From Dryococelus australis (lineage: Eukaryota; Arthropoda; Insecta; Phasmatodea; Phasmatidae), in assembly GCA_029891345.1 (NCBI GenBank), contig CM057009.1:227565620-227629619 (forward strand): a stretch of 64,000 nt of DNA, written 5' to 3'. Of the stretch, positions 1 to 10,500 are shown in pieces. A program made the translations under genes and the position numbers. The notes under the pieces are model-generated. The model worked only from the letters and a program-made list of their open reading frames with translations, made no database searches and had not been told where the DNA came from. Position 1 is the first letter of the stretch. The number at the start of each line of letters is the position of its first letter.

Positions 1-175
1 ATTTAACCAAAATAATGTCTTGCAAGTTTTTAAAATGAATTCCTACGAAAATGAACAAGTAGGTGCGAAATTTGTTACATTTTTCGGATAACTGTCCGAA
101 TAGGGTTTCCGAAGGACTGGAATCCATTCCCATTTTTAATCTTAACTATTAAGTTTTTTTACATAAGCTAGATAA

Positions 176-445
176 CTATTTGTTATCGTCTTCATTCGTG
201 CATTTTTTGCATAATTCATTACATAAATATTCGAAGTACTTAAAATATTCATCTTCCAAAAACAAATTCTCTATCATGTTCAACCTGACGCTATCATCCA
301 AAATCGAACTGTAATCTATGTATCTTTCGGGAGGATTTTTATCGTATTCCAGTCCATATGCCGCCGGATGGTTTTCTTGTTCGATACAAAATTCCAAAAA
401 AATTGTCAAGATGATCTTGAACAAATTCTTTATAATTTGCTCCAA
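176..445 (-). CDS. small unrecognised ORF, 89 aa, in virus-like cluster
   Basis: An uninterrupted ATG-to-stop frame of 89 codons in AT-rich DNA. The product has a hydrophobic N-terminal stretch of about residues 8-20 (isoleucine, leucine and phenylalanine rich). An acidic, aromatic C-terminal half follows, with cysteine pairs near the end. I do not recognise the family. It lies 41 bp from another minus-strand ORF, with no sign of introns, and both are near the BIR copies at 1.7-3.0 kb. That dense, intronless arrangement is why I suspect a captured viral segment rather than host exons. It could equally be a chance ORF; codon statistics or homologues would be needed to decide. Confidence 0.3.
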   Translation of the reverse strand: MEQIIKNLFKIILTIFLEFCIEQENHPAAYGLEYDKNPPERYIDYSSILDDSVRLNMIENLFLEDEYFKYFEYLCNELCKKCTNEDDNK

Positions 446-486
446 AAAAATTAAATAATATGATACTTAATTAATTCATTCCAAGA

Positions 487-843
487 TCACTTCGAATCCT
501 GGCAGCAACTTATATATAGTGATGAGTTTATGACGTCTACATCTTTCTTAAATTCCAAACACGCTTTACAGATTTCGCCAGAATGAGTATATTTTTTTAA
601 TTTTTCGGAATTATTACACAAATCGTTCAGTCTTGCAAAATAAGTGTGCGTTACATTTTTGGTAGCATTGAGAAGATCTCCTATGTTAGAGCTTACTAGA
701 CAAAAGTACTTTTCCTGGGTGTGGGAGAAGCACATCGTCACTGGCATTTTGACACCTACATATAAAATGTGAGCTGTTAAAATCATAATAGTGATATACA
801 TGAAAAAATTAACTGCTGTGCAATCAATGTGGTAGAAATTCAA
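487..843 (-). CDS. unrecognised ORF with N-terminal membrane anchor, 118 aa
   Basis: This is the longest open frame in the first 3 kb. Residues 12-30 form one strongly hydrophobic segment that could be a signal anchor or an uncleaved signal peptide. The rest has eight or so cysteines, including a C-x2-C pair, and an N-x-T glycosylation-type site (NVT). A small secreted or membrane protein is therefore plausible. I know no family with this pattern. It is on the same strand as the ORF at 176-445 and lies just upstream of it in reading direction, so the two could be neighbouring genes of one compact locus. Length alone makes it more credible than chance in this AT-rich DNA, but function is unknown. 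Confidence 0.4.
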   Translation of the reverse strand: MNFYHIDCTAVNFFMYITIMILTAHILYVGVKMPVTMCFSHTQEKYFCLVSSNIGDLLNATKNVTHTYFARLNDLCNNSEKLKKYTHSGEICKACLEFKKDVDVINSSLYISCCQDSK

Positions 844-1025
844 ACACTATTAAAATGTAATAGACAATAGGAATACTGATACGAATATAATAGTTTTACA
901 ACCGTTTTCGCTGGTCGAGTTTAACAAAACGGCTACGATACTATCCATGACTGATTTTTCAGACTTGTTCATACTTATTAAACCGTCGGTTGGTACACAA
1001 ATATCACAGAGTGAACAAAGTCGTC

Positions 1026-1217
1026 ATGGCGGGTATTACAATTACTAGACTCATTACCATTGAAGACATGTGGAACGAACTGAAAAGTTTTTACCATTCA
1101 AGACCCATCGATACTGTAGGTTATGACAAGAAAAAACCTTTTTTAGAAAAACTTTACCCTGCAGATGTAATCCACCTATACCAAAAAAAAAATACCAAAA
1201 TCCCTTGTACAATGTAA
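1026..1217 (+). CDS. small unrecognised ORF, 63 aa from its ATG
   Basis: The frame is open from a TTG at 990, but the first ATG is at 1,026 and gives 63 residues. The middle is basic and aromatic, with a KKKPFLEKLYP stretch and a lysine-rich C-terminus. No domain is recognised. It is divergent to the two minus-strand ORFs at 176-843, and about 180 bp separates it from them, which could hold a shared promoter. The codons look plausible for AT-rich viral or insect DNA, but the ORF is short and may be fortuitous. Confidence 0.3.
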   Translation: MAGITITRLITIEDMWNELKSFYHSRPIDTVGYDKKKPFLEKLYPADVIHLYQKKNTKIPCTM

Positions 1218-1708
1218 TGTTCGTTCATTATTTCTCGAGTGCACTGCAACGAATGAGTGTGAAGGAAATTAAAGGTAATAATATTTTCGTAGTGGTTCTC
1301 TATTTTGATGTTATGACACATAATAATTTATATGTTAAAAAGAAAAAATAAATGGAATCCGATATATTCCACTTGTTTGGTATTTGCGACAAACAAGCAG
1401 AAGCAATGAATGCAATAAAAAAAAATTAACATCGCATTTTAAAAATTAGGGCACTTTTCTGTGGAAATTTAAAAAAATGTTTAAAATACAATAAAACGAT
1501 ACATTTATTTAACTAATTAGAAAGAGCCAAGAACAATTCCTATTGGAATGATTTTCTGCAGTGTTTGTCAATGTTTGAATACCAATTGTTGGAGAGTGTG
1601 CAGTATTTTGAATTACTTGGTTTTCACAACAATTGATAAAAATAGATACCTTCCAAAATTCCATTTTTTTTTTAAATAAAATATGATTTGAACAATTATT
1701 ACAATATA
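1218..1708. other. AT-rich spacer without recognisable features
   Basis: Very AT-rich DNA between the small plus-strand ORF and the first BIR copy. It holds several AATAAA-like strings that could end transcripts, for example near 1,347. I see no ORF, repeat or RNA gene. Confidence 0.5.
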
Positions 1709-2270
1709 TTATTTGGATAGATGATTTAAATATTCACATCTTGGGAACCAGTGCCAATGTTTCGTCGGTGGACAGTTATTTTTTTTCCAACTACGGAGTC
1801 CCCCGCCACGAACGAAGCACAACATTATATCATCTCTTCTGTTGTAGAAGAAACCGTCTTTGAGCTGTAGGCTGGTGGATATTTCTTGTTGACTTTTCCC
1901 AAAATTTGTAATGTTCAGGGAATGAAAAGGGTTTTCGTTGTGGTAACACATTGATAACATCTTTTCCATCTGAGTCTTTTTCACCCATATATAGTTTAGG
2001 ACAAAGAGAGAGACAAGCGTCGATGATCGCTTACTATGTCATCACGTTCCTCGAAAGATCTTATCAATACTTAAAAAAAAAACACACACTGTACTAATTC
2101 GTCAACTTGACTGCAAACGAAGCCCGCATCTGCCATTTTGTTTACATCCATATATGGTATCATCCACTTTTCAAAACTCTTAAGTCTATTTTCTTTACAA
2201 GACAACTTGTTTTCTGAAGGCATTACTTTTAAACTACCGGAAAATAATGTGCTATATCCTTATATACATT
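1709..2270 (-). pseudogene. decayed two-BIR (IAP-like) gene, copy A
   Basis: Read on the minus strand, the DNA from 2,270 to 1,958 aligns by eye with 2,965 to 2,660 of the neighbouring copy, which encodes a first BIR domain. The open frame at 1,709-1,984 then carries a degenerate second BIR. BIR domains bind zinc through C-x2-C, H and C, and in IAPs they bind caspases or IAP antagonists. Here the second cysteine of the BIR2 pair is arginine (CFVR where the sister copy has CFVC), while the later H and C remain. The first BIR also has a homopolymer run and in-frame stops. No RING domain is visible. The copy is clearly dead. It is a tandem duplicate of copy B about 0.7 kb away and is the more decayed of the two. 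Confidence 0.7.
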
Positions 2271-2309
2271 TCCTCATTTGTACCTTCTCCCCCTTCATCA
2301 AACACTTAC

Positions 2310-2980
2310 TTATTTTAATTCTTCTTTAGTGACTTGATTCAAAAACTCACATCCTGGTAACCATCGTAAATGTTTCGTCCATGGAAAATCATTTTCTTCC
2401 CAGTCGCAGAGTCCTACGCCACAAACGAAGCACAACACTCGTTCATCCTTTCCGATATATATATAAAACCAGCATCGCACATTTCTTCTGCATTGTTCTT
2501 CGAAGAATTCGGCTAAAGTCCATATGATGCCATTCGTACCGTTTTTGAGCAAAACTGTGGATATGTTGGTGGATATTCTAATGATTTATATGTTGGCATA
2601 ACGTATTTCTGACATCTACGATGTTCAGGACAACAAAATGGTTGTTGTTTTGGTAACAAGTTGATAATATCTTTTTCACCTGGGTCTACTTCGCCCACAT
2701 ATAGTTAAGGACAAAGAGGATACCAGAGTTGATGCACACTTATTGTATTGTCACCTTTCTCGAAGGTACCTATCAATAGTTTACAAAAAACACACCGTAC
2801 AAAGTCATCACCTTGACTATAAATTAAGCCGGCTTCTGCCATTCTGTTTACGTTCATATATTGTACCTTCCACTTTTCGAAACTATTTAGTCTGTATTCT
2901 TTACAAAGCAACTTGTTTCCTGAAGACGTTACTGTTAAACTACTGGAAAATGTGCACCCTTTTATATACTTAATGCACAC
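2310..2980 (-). pseudogene. two-BIR IAP-like gene, copy B, frameshifted
   Basis: Three minus-strand frames together cover a baculovirus-type BIR1-linker-BIR2 layout. The first frame (2,705-2,980) holds BIR1: a RLNSFEKW opening, an MAEAG core, then C-x2-C, H and C zinc ligands ending in WYPLC. A stop follows. The linker is in the frame at 2,513-2,698. BIR2 (2,310-2,552) has CFVCGVGLCDWE and then H and C ligands, so both BIRs keep their zinc-binding residues. The gene is interrupted by at least one stop and one frameshift, and no RING finger follows. IAPs of this type inhibit apoptosis in insect cells and occur in hosts and in large insect DNA viruses. Lack of introns and the neighbouring compact ORFs favour a viral source or retrocopy, but this is inference. 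Confidence 0.75.
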
Positions 2981-3030
2981 AATTCCCCCTCCCTCCTCTA
3001 GCCATTACTTCAAAAATACTCCAATCGTAT

Positions 3031-3045
3031 CCCCCCCCCCCCCCC
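3031..3045. repeat. poly-C homopolymer
   Basis: Fifteen consecutive C residues just upstream (in reading direction) of BIR copy B. Runs of this length are prone to sequencing error. Confidence 0.9.
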
Positions 3046-3062
3046 AATCAGTGTTGTTTGGA

Positions 3063-3235
3063 TTTTCAAAAATGGAGCTCCAATCACTTTCACTTATCAA
3101 AAGTGTAGCTCCAATCACTTTCATTTCTCAAAAAGAGAGGTTGAGACACTTTCACTTTTAAAAAACTGAGGTACAATTACTTTCGCTTTTAAAAAACCGA
3201 GGTACCCTTACATTCACTTTTCAAAAACCAGATAT
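3063..3235. repeat. 31-bp tandem repeat upstream of BIR copy B
   Basis: Units beginning TTTTCAAAAA or TTTTAAAAAA start at 3,063, 3,094, 3,125, 3,156, 3,187 and 3,218, an exact 31-bp spacing. Each unit contains a form of CAATCACTTTCAC. The units are diverged, so the array is old. There are no spacers, so it is not a CRISPR-like array. It lies immediately 5' of the minus-strand two-BIR gene and could have been part of its promoter, which is speculation. Confidence 0.85.
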
Positions 3236-3329
3236 TAAGATTATTAACCATTTATCATTTATAAAAATGAGTAAAGAGTTACGAATGTAGATCTTATATG
3301 CAAAGGTTTCACACTGAAGCACTACTATC

Positions 3330-3620
3330 ACTGGGGGTGATGTAGTGGCTAGGGTGCTCGTCTCCCACCATGGCGACCTGGGTTCGATCCTCCGGTGGGT
3401 TTTCTCCCGGATTTTCGCACGTGGGAATCATGCTGGACAATGAAGATTGCCGGCGGGTTTTCTCGGAGTACTCTAGCTACCCCTCCACCCTCCCCTTCTG
3501 CCTTTGCATTCCAGCACCGCTCCATCCTAGGGTCTCATTTCATGTAATTTTCATGAATTACAGGCACCTACGGTTTCGGCTGAAAAGCCTGTCACTCGGA
3601 TGAATTTGTTCGTACGACCC
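3330..3620 (+). repeat. tRNA-derived SINE, best-preserved copy
   Basis: The head has an A-box-like TAGTGGCTAGGGTGCTCG and a canonical RNA polymerase III B box, GGTTCGATCC, near 3,388. Their spacing is tRNA-like. A conserved body follows (TTTTCTCCCGGATTTTCGCA and onward) that recurs in a diverged copy at about 4,840-5,100. SINEs are non-coding and use LINE machinery for copying. The 3' end is not sharply defined. No coding function is expected, and the frame at 3,370-3,603 is incidental. Confidence 0.75.
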
Positions 3621-4700
3621 AGGCCGATCTTGATGGCTGCGCACAACCAATCTCCATGTCCTAACATTGAACTGCTTTTCTGCCAACACATCTTCGAGAA
3701 CCACATGGTTTGGAGATAAGTTAGAAAACTGATTTCAAAACAAATATTTTGAGATGTCCTGGTGTAAGCTCTTTGAACTAAAAACAAAATAATCAGTAAT
3801 AACTTATTTTTCAAGCAGTTTATACTTTTATTAAAATAATTCATTTCGAAAAAGCTTCGCGATTTGCTTTTAAACAGGGAACATTAGGTTCGCTATTGTA
3901 CATCCTTACAGTATTTTTTTGTACAATTATGGTGTGAAAATATTTCGTTTACTACCAGATGGAACGAAAAATCTTTCATGTTCCGAAACAAAACAGTTTT
4001 TGGCAGCTTATTATGACTTGAGTGCGAGCAATATTAAAAATTAATTTGTACTAATTTTTCTGTTAAACTGTTTTAAGCCGAGAATTCCCGAATGAAAAAT
4101 TATTTTTTGTCATTAAATCAATCCCACTCAGTTTTCTATAACAGAAATAATAAATGAATTTATAGCATTAGGTGTTTTTACTTTTTGATACCAGTTGCGG
4201 AATTTGGACAATAAATGTGGTATAGGCTGTTAACGGTAAAATGAACACTATAAAAAGCCCTGCTTAAGATCTACTTGTACGCACATTGTGTATTCCTTCG
4301 CCTTGTGCATAAAGTAAAGCTATTCAGTGGGCCAGTTAAAATATATACGGGCCAAATTCAGTGGCATTTTCTAAGGTTGAAAAGCATTCACGAGAAACAG
4401 TGTTGCATGATGGCTCTGCATTCCAACACTTGTTGGGATACCGTTCCTCATTTCAAACAGGTTTTATTGTACGTCGGAAAAATCGTGCAATTACTTACGA
4501 ATACCGTTTCAGATAAACTACATTGCATCTCGTTGAGTTTCCGCAGAGAATTCACTGATTACTGTGCAAATATTTACCGACAATTAAATAATTTATTTAC
4601 CGCTGAATGCTTGTGGGGGTACACAGCCAGCTCGCTCACATGCAATAAGAGTGTTGCTACGTAGTGATTGAAAGTAATAGTTATAGGAGAAATTTTCTAC
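3621..4700. other. unassigned AT-rich DNA
   Basis: The only long frame is at 4,275-4,664 (plus, 129 codons). Its product has no recognisable domain and is rich in histidine and cysteine without a metal-finger spacing. I treat it as probably non-coding, though its length makes it the best unexplained ORF here. Confidence 0.4.
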
Positions 4701-4710
4701 ACCTGGAACA

Positions 4711-5108
4711 ATTGGTATTTTAACAGTATAATAGTATTCTTATTGAAGACCTGAAGTATTTTCTAACAGATAATTATGGCCGGTGATTGATAGGTTTAAC
4801 GGCTCTTAAAATCGAAGTTTTGAGAGCCGATGAGGGTGAAGTAAGGCAACGTATTATCCCATCTAAGTGAAACGGTTTTGATTCCCAGCGGGATTACGGA
4901 TTTTCACATGTGGAAATCATACCAGGTGATGCCACTGGTCTGCTGGTTATCTCGGGGACTTCCCGTTTTTTCCGTCTTTGCATTCTGGTATGGCTCCATC
5001 CTTACCTCACTTCACTCTCACCGGCTCACAGTGGGCGTGAAATTTTTCTGCGCCCGCAGCACTTGGTATTTTAACAGTATATTATTATTATTCTTATTAT
5101 TATTATAG
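4711..5108 (+). repeat. decayed SINE copy bracketed by a direct repeat
   Basis: The body from about 4,870 matches the SINE at 3,330-3,620 (B-box remnant GGTTTTGATTCCC, then GGATTTTCACATGTGG and the CATTCTGGTATGGCTCCATCC region). A direct repeat flanks it: TTGGTATTTTAACAGTATA occurs at about 4,711 and again at about 5,064. That is the size expected of a LINE-mediated target-site duplication. An ATT-rich microsatellite tail follows the second copy. The segment from 4,822 (GAGAGCCGATGAGGGTGAA) recurs at 29,496 and 34,655. Confidence 0.7.
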
Positions 5109-8100
5109 TAGGTCTAACATATGTTCTACGAGTGAATTATGGTAGGATATTGAAATACTATTAAATTTTCATATCAGAAAGAGACTATACTGACTGAAGT
5201 AATAAAATATCAGTTTGATGTTTATACTAATTATTTTTATTTCTAAATTTATTCGTTCAGTGTATTATCCAGATCAGCTTCTAGGGGAATTACGAAATAT
5301 CGCGGCTTATATACCATTTTGCAATAGTACAAAATTTTTTTCTTCTTTTTCCAAAAAATAACCACCATTTTACAGTAGCATAATGATTTCGGTACAGCAA
5401 TAATTCAACTTTTAACGGTCTAAATATGGTTGTTATTCGTACAAATACCTGAAAAATTCAAATGGGGTACGTGTTGCTTTGCTTAAAAGAATAAATGCAA
5501 AAACCAGTAATGTGTCACATAATTTAGGCCACAGTGTAACTGTAGCAAATAATCACACAATATCCCCAGTGCAGTTCTAATACAGTGGTTTTCAAACTTC
5601 TTAGATTTATTTTAAGGCTTGCACATTAAGAATACTTATAGCAGTGGTTCTGATACTAACCTATTCTTACAATTTATAAATTTATATAATTTTTAATAAA
5701 ACCAATACGTATTAATGAAGTTATAATGAATGAATAAATAAAATGCTATTTTATATACAACTAATGGGTTTGCCCATAAAATTTACGGGAAAAAATAACA
5801 TCTCACGCCAGTAAATTTTAATTTTATAGCCTTTATTCATTTCAATAACAATGTTATCTATATTATATTTAAAAGAAAGCTTACGGTTGCAAAATTTTTA
5901 ATGCACACATTCAGATAATGTTCTATCACTTGTCTCAAACCTTTGGCAGTGGACGCACGAAGAGATGCATCGGCATCCCTAGTGAGAATTCGGGAACTAA
6001 GCCAATGTGGCTATGTCCACTAAAGTTCACTTTCTATGGATCCCTGGAACTAAGGGATCCAATAGGCCAATATTCGGAAACAGCCATGGAGAATACGCCC
6101 CTGGTGAAATTTTTTACTTAATTTCGCTATTTGGCAGTTTTTGCTTAAAGTACAAATACAAGCAAATGGAGATGCAAAGCGAAGTGGCTGACATCTAGTG
6201 GCGGATTTTGGAACCCGTGGAATAGTGATAAGCAGTCGGTTTGACCTTGCATGTGAGAAGCGGTGGAAGGTATTTTTACCTGAAAAATAAATTTCAGACT
6301 GCATTGCTGAGTTTACAAATATGAAACACACACATTAATAGTATTTCATTTCAACAAATCCATATATCTCCGAAAATGATGGTGTCAGGAAGCAGAAAAT
6401 GGTTAAAGATTGTCACGAGCATAGTTAATCGTATATGCAAAAAAAAAAACATGAAATTTGCATTGTCGCACATAACTAGGCCTAATAACACAAACTTACC
6501 TAATATAAAACATACAAATTCGACATTAACATTCCAGTATCTATGCAATTCATTGTCACGCACTGCAGTAATAATAATTTGACCGTGCTGTAACAACCTA
6601 TGAACAACGAAAAAAAGTTAGTCCTAAGTCTTGTCTGCATAAGAAAACATAGAAATGTTATAATTTTTTATATAAAATGCAGCTTTATTTTATTTTATTT
6701 ATTTTATTAGAAACAACCAGGTTATCGTGATAATTAATCATTTATGACACAATTACTTTTCGTGACAGCATCTTTGCTCTAATCCCACGAACACGCAATA
6801 TGGACTTCAGTAGTTTTCGCCGTAAAATAACTATATATATATATAATGTGTTTCTTATGAAACAGTTTCTCTCTTTTAATATTTATGCAATAGCCATGAG
6901 TTATGTGCAGAATAAAATACAACAATACCAATCAAATAAAAACTAACCACGCATTTACTGTTGCCTAAACACATGAAAAATACCACAGACCACATATGTA
7001 AATAACTACTTTATCTCCATCCTGTCCGTCTACTAGACGCGTTAGGACTGCTCCTAGTGTTACTTTGGCACTTTGCATCTCCCACAGCACATATCAAAAC
7101 CTTTACTTTACTTAAACTAAATATCATAGAGAGGAGGATAATCACAATAAATCAATGAAGATGAAATGAAATAACGTAACAAAAATAAATCCAGTACCGC
7201 ACTTATAAGCTTCAGTAATAAGGCACCATGAGTCACTCGTTGTTTACATATCGCTCGAGTACAAACTGCAGTGTCAGACTTGGGCGGAAAGAAAACCCCG
7301 TCCTCTTCCTTATCAATGCTCTCTCCACTACAGAGCGTCGAGTTCAGCCGTGTTTCGTTGCATTTGTTGATTGAACTAAAAAGTTTCAGTGTGCATTATG
7401 TTGACTTCTTAAGGTTTATTAATTGTCAGACGAAGTTATTCACTCGTTTTAAATACAATTATTTTTAAAAAAGGATCATAAGCCCACAATTTATATTTTA
7501 TTTTTTTACATTTTGTCACCCCCCTCAGTGATCACAACCGCAGCGGCCCGCACGCCACTGAAGATAATTTTCTCACAAGTAACTCATTGTAACACTCTAA
7601 AAAAATGTTCATGTTAATTAAAGAAAGAATACAAGTACAATATCGCATATTTCATAATACAATTAAACAGAAAATTTTATACATTATTGAAATAAAAATT
7701 GGACGATATGCAATCATAACACCGCCACAATTAGCTTGTATCATATTATAATAAGATTTACCTGTTAAGCATATTATTGAACAGTACAGAAAAACTTTAA
7801 CAGCACCATTTTACGAAGAGACACGACCACATTTCCATAAACATTTGATTCTCCTCTCAGTGGTAATGTAACATGAAACCTGATGGTGAAACATAAATTA
7901 ATTTAAAACTATAAACAATTATTTCGTTTATACTACTTACAGTTCTACCACTAGCTTCATGATCTTTGTTTCAACTGAACCAATTGTAAAATCTTTGCTG
8001 CCATCACTATCGAAACAAAAAAATCTATCCATAAAAACAAGTTACTGTTACTCGAAAGGAACAGCACAAAAATCATTAGATTACTTATGCATACTTCAGT

Positions 8101-8360
8101 ATCTAACCATTCAAGTACAGTAAAATAATGATGATTATCATAGTTCAGTGACAATATACACAACATAGGTAATTTACAATGCACGTAATATTATTGCAGA
8201 TTCTCAAATAAATCTGTTTATTTTTGCGCTTCTTTGCCGCACTTTGTGCATCTGTTATGTATGAAGGCTCGCGAATCGCTTGCCCTCTAGGGCGGCAGGG
8301 ATTTGCTACTTCCGGCAGTAGACACCAATGGTAAAATCGAGTGAGTTTTGCAATAATTTC
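5109..8360. other. AT-rich DNA with no supported gene
   Basis: Several overlapping frames under 100 codons occur on both strands (for example near 6,007-6,331 and 6,351-6,596), none with a recognisable domain. A short TA run is at 6,831-6,844. A GC-richer patch at 7,260-7,350 and another at 7,530-7,560 look like pieces of mobile elements, but I cannot define ends. Confidence 0.5.
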
Positions 8361-8366
8361 ACTTAC

Positions 8367-8860
8367 CTAAAACTTGTCATCATTTGCAATTTTTTCAATA
8401 GAGATGCCCTTCAATGTCCATACAACGAAGTCGCGCCACGAACGTCCAGTAACATGGAATTGACGCTGAACCTGAAAGAAATAATCGTGTGAACGACTTA
8501 ACTGCAACTTTCCATCCGATAAAGTGCAGAAAAAAAGTTTCAGCTCTCTTGCGGCATCAGTGGGACAGATATTCCTGGCAGAGTATGAACACTTGACTTC
8601 CAGAATTCCATTATCGCCTACAATGCCGTCAGGAGTGGCAGCAAGGAAAAGGTGCTCTGCGTCAATGAATAGACCGTATTTCTGGACAGTACTTGCTGTC
8701 CTGTTAGTTCTTCAAACTACGAAATAGCGACCCCTTCATTATATGTTCCATGTACCACAGCTGCAACTGACAATGTGATTATGTACACAATCGCTTCTGT
8801 TGTGGAGTGGCATTATGTGTGTGCTCTCATTTTACACACACGTCCAAAATATGATGCAGT
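8367..8860 (-). pseudogene. YqaJ-like exonuclease domain, decayed
   Basis: On the minus strand the DNA from about 8,760 to 8,367 translates to a recognisable YqaJ/lambda-exonuclease-type core. It includes GLFIDAEHLFLAATPDGIVG followed by NGILEVKC, then YFFQVQRQFHVTGR. The aspartate of ATPDG and the E-x-K of LEVKC are the expected metal-binding nuclease residues and are intact. Upstream of the core the frame is broken. The frame ends at TAG (8,367-8,369), which is followed directly by GTAAGT, a perfect splice-donor string. In many animal genomes this nuclease domain lies C-terminal to a Mutator-like transposase domain, as here. YqaJ nucleases digest dsDNA ends in recombination; the element's use of it is not established. 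Certain of the domain, less of the gene's borders. Confidence 0.8.
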
Positions 8861-10500
8861 TAGTCATTGTCTTCGTTCTCTGACCTGTAGTTCACTGTTA
8901 TCTTGCTGTCTCATTTGAGACTCGAGCATATCCCTTTCTGAATAGTTGACTTGTATGCTCTTCAATAAAGATTCTGTCAGCACTTCCATCTCAATGCCCG
9001 CAGCAGGAGGCTTAGTTGCAAGGGGCTCATAGCTCCTGTCATGTTTCGCATGCACTTTTGAAATAACACATGCGCTCATATTTAATCTTCTTCTGCAGTT
9101 AACTTGTTGCTTCTTCCTTTTTGTCATCAGTCGCATGATGGGAATTCCAGCGTTGCGTCCTTAACTAAATGTGTCGTTGTGCAATTTGTATCGTAGCTGG
9201 AAACTCAAAACTGCGCCTGCTGCTATGCGGGAATATGGACATTGCTGAGAACGATTTCGCTGTTTCCCACCAACCATTCTTGCCACTAATGACATGAACA
9301 TTTCTGCATTGTTGCTTGTCAAGTCCATGAGAAGTGCGTGTGATTTTGAGCATACTTTGTCAACCAGAACAATTTCTGTAATAACTTCACAAGGAGTGGA
9401 ATCAAGCGCACAAGGCTGTGCCTTTGTGCCGGATCTATCACAAATTTCTTGACAACATAGTGTATGGTCACCAAATACATGGTTCGGCACATTTATGAGG
9501 TCGGCCATTATAGTCTCAAGATTTCCTTTGTTGTATTTTATATATCCTCGTGTGCAACGGTATATGAATTGTATCTTTGACTTACTAAGATACTTAGCTG
9601 ATTATCCTTTTGCCATTGCATACAAATTATTCTTCGGGTTCTTAATAACATGGTTGGCACATTCCAACTTCTGCACATTCCCACAATACGAAACATTACT
9701 AATAGTTGCCGAATGCACATTCGAATCACCATCGCCCACAAATTTTTCAAACATAAGTTTGAACACCTCCTCAAAGTAAATGAATCCCTGAACAATAATA
9801 CCGGACTCCATTGCAGTTGATAAGCTATTCCAGTTTTTGTAACATATGTGAGCTGTCGGTTCTTTCTTTTCTCTCTCTGCTCGAGTGCAAACGGAGCAGT
9901 ACTTATTTCTTACACCCAGATACAATATTTTCTTTGTATAATAACCAATAATAACTGCTCATCTTCACTTAGCTGAATATCGGTGACCATATGACCTCTG
10001 ACTCCAGCTACCACCAACTATTGCAGTGGTCAGTGCATATTCTACAAAACTTCAGTTAATTAGTCTCCCACTATCTTTGGCTAGTTTCCACTCTTCCTTC
10101 GCAGCTTCATCCATCTGTTGCTGTAGTACCTCTTGCCATACATTTCCTGTTATTTTCTCATGTATGGAAAAGCAATCAGGTCCCACAGGAGAAATGTCAG
10201 CGACACTAAGTAACTCTTCTTGAAGCCCATGTCATATGCCTATTGATAAACAGCCCCAAAAAAACTTTGTCATTTATGTCCAACTTCAGTTCATTACTTT
10301 TATTCGGACGACCAACAGGAACACAAGTCATAGGTTCCGACTGGAATTGTACCAGAAGACATGAAGGGCACTGAAATGTGAAATCATGAATTAATCCATA
10401 CAGACGAACCCCTATCAGATGGAAAGAGCCAGTTGATGTTACAGGGCATCTGAAAAAATTAGGAGGTAGTTTAGGGAAAATCTCCTGTCTAAAACGTCAA
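8861..10500 (-). pseudogene. Mutator-like transposase-domain gene (PF20700 type), decayed
   Basis: Minus-strand frames at 9,602-9,925, 9,161-9,508 and 8,864-9,136, plus short pieces up to about 10,500, read in order as one protein. Diagnostic strings are YLGVRNKYCSVC, then CYKNWN with STAMESGIIVQGF, then VGDGDSNVH, then LECANHV. Further on come VPNHVFGDHTLCC and TSNNAEMFMSLVARMVGGK. From family knowledge these mark the insect and animal Mutator-like transposase domain that is commonly joined to a YqaJ nuclease. The N-terminal part (GNVWQEVLQQQMDEAAKEE, then GGSWSQRSYGHRYSAK) is followed by an in-frame stop. At least three frame breaks and several stops show it is dead. The YqaJ domain lies immediately downstream, so the two probably formed one ORF or spliced gene. 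Terminal inverted repeats were not found. Confidence 0.8.

Noticed and set aside
2310..2980. An intact IAP gene
   Set aside because: At least one stop and one frameshift separate the BIR-bearing frames and no RING domain follows.
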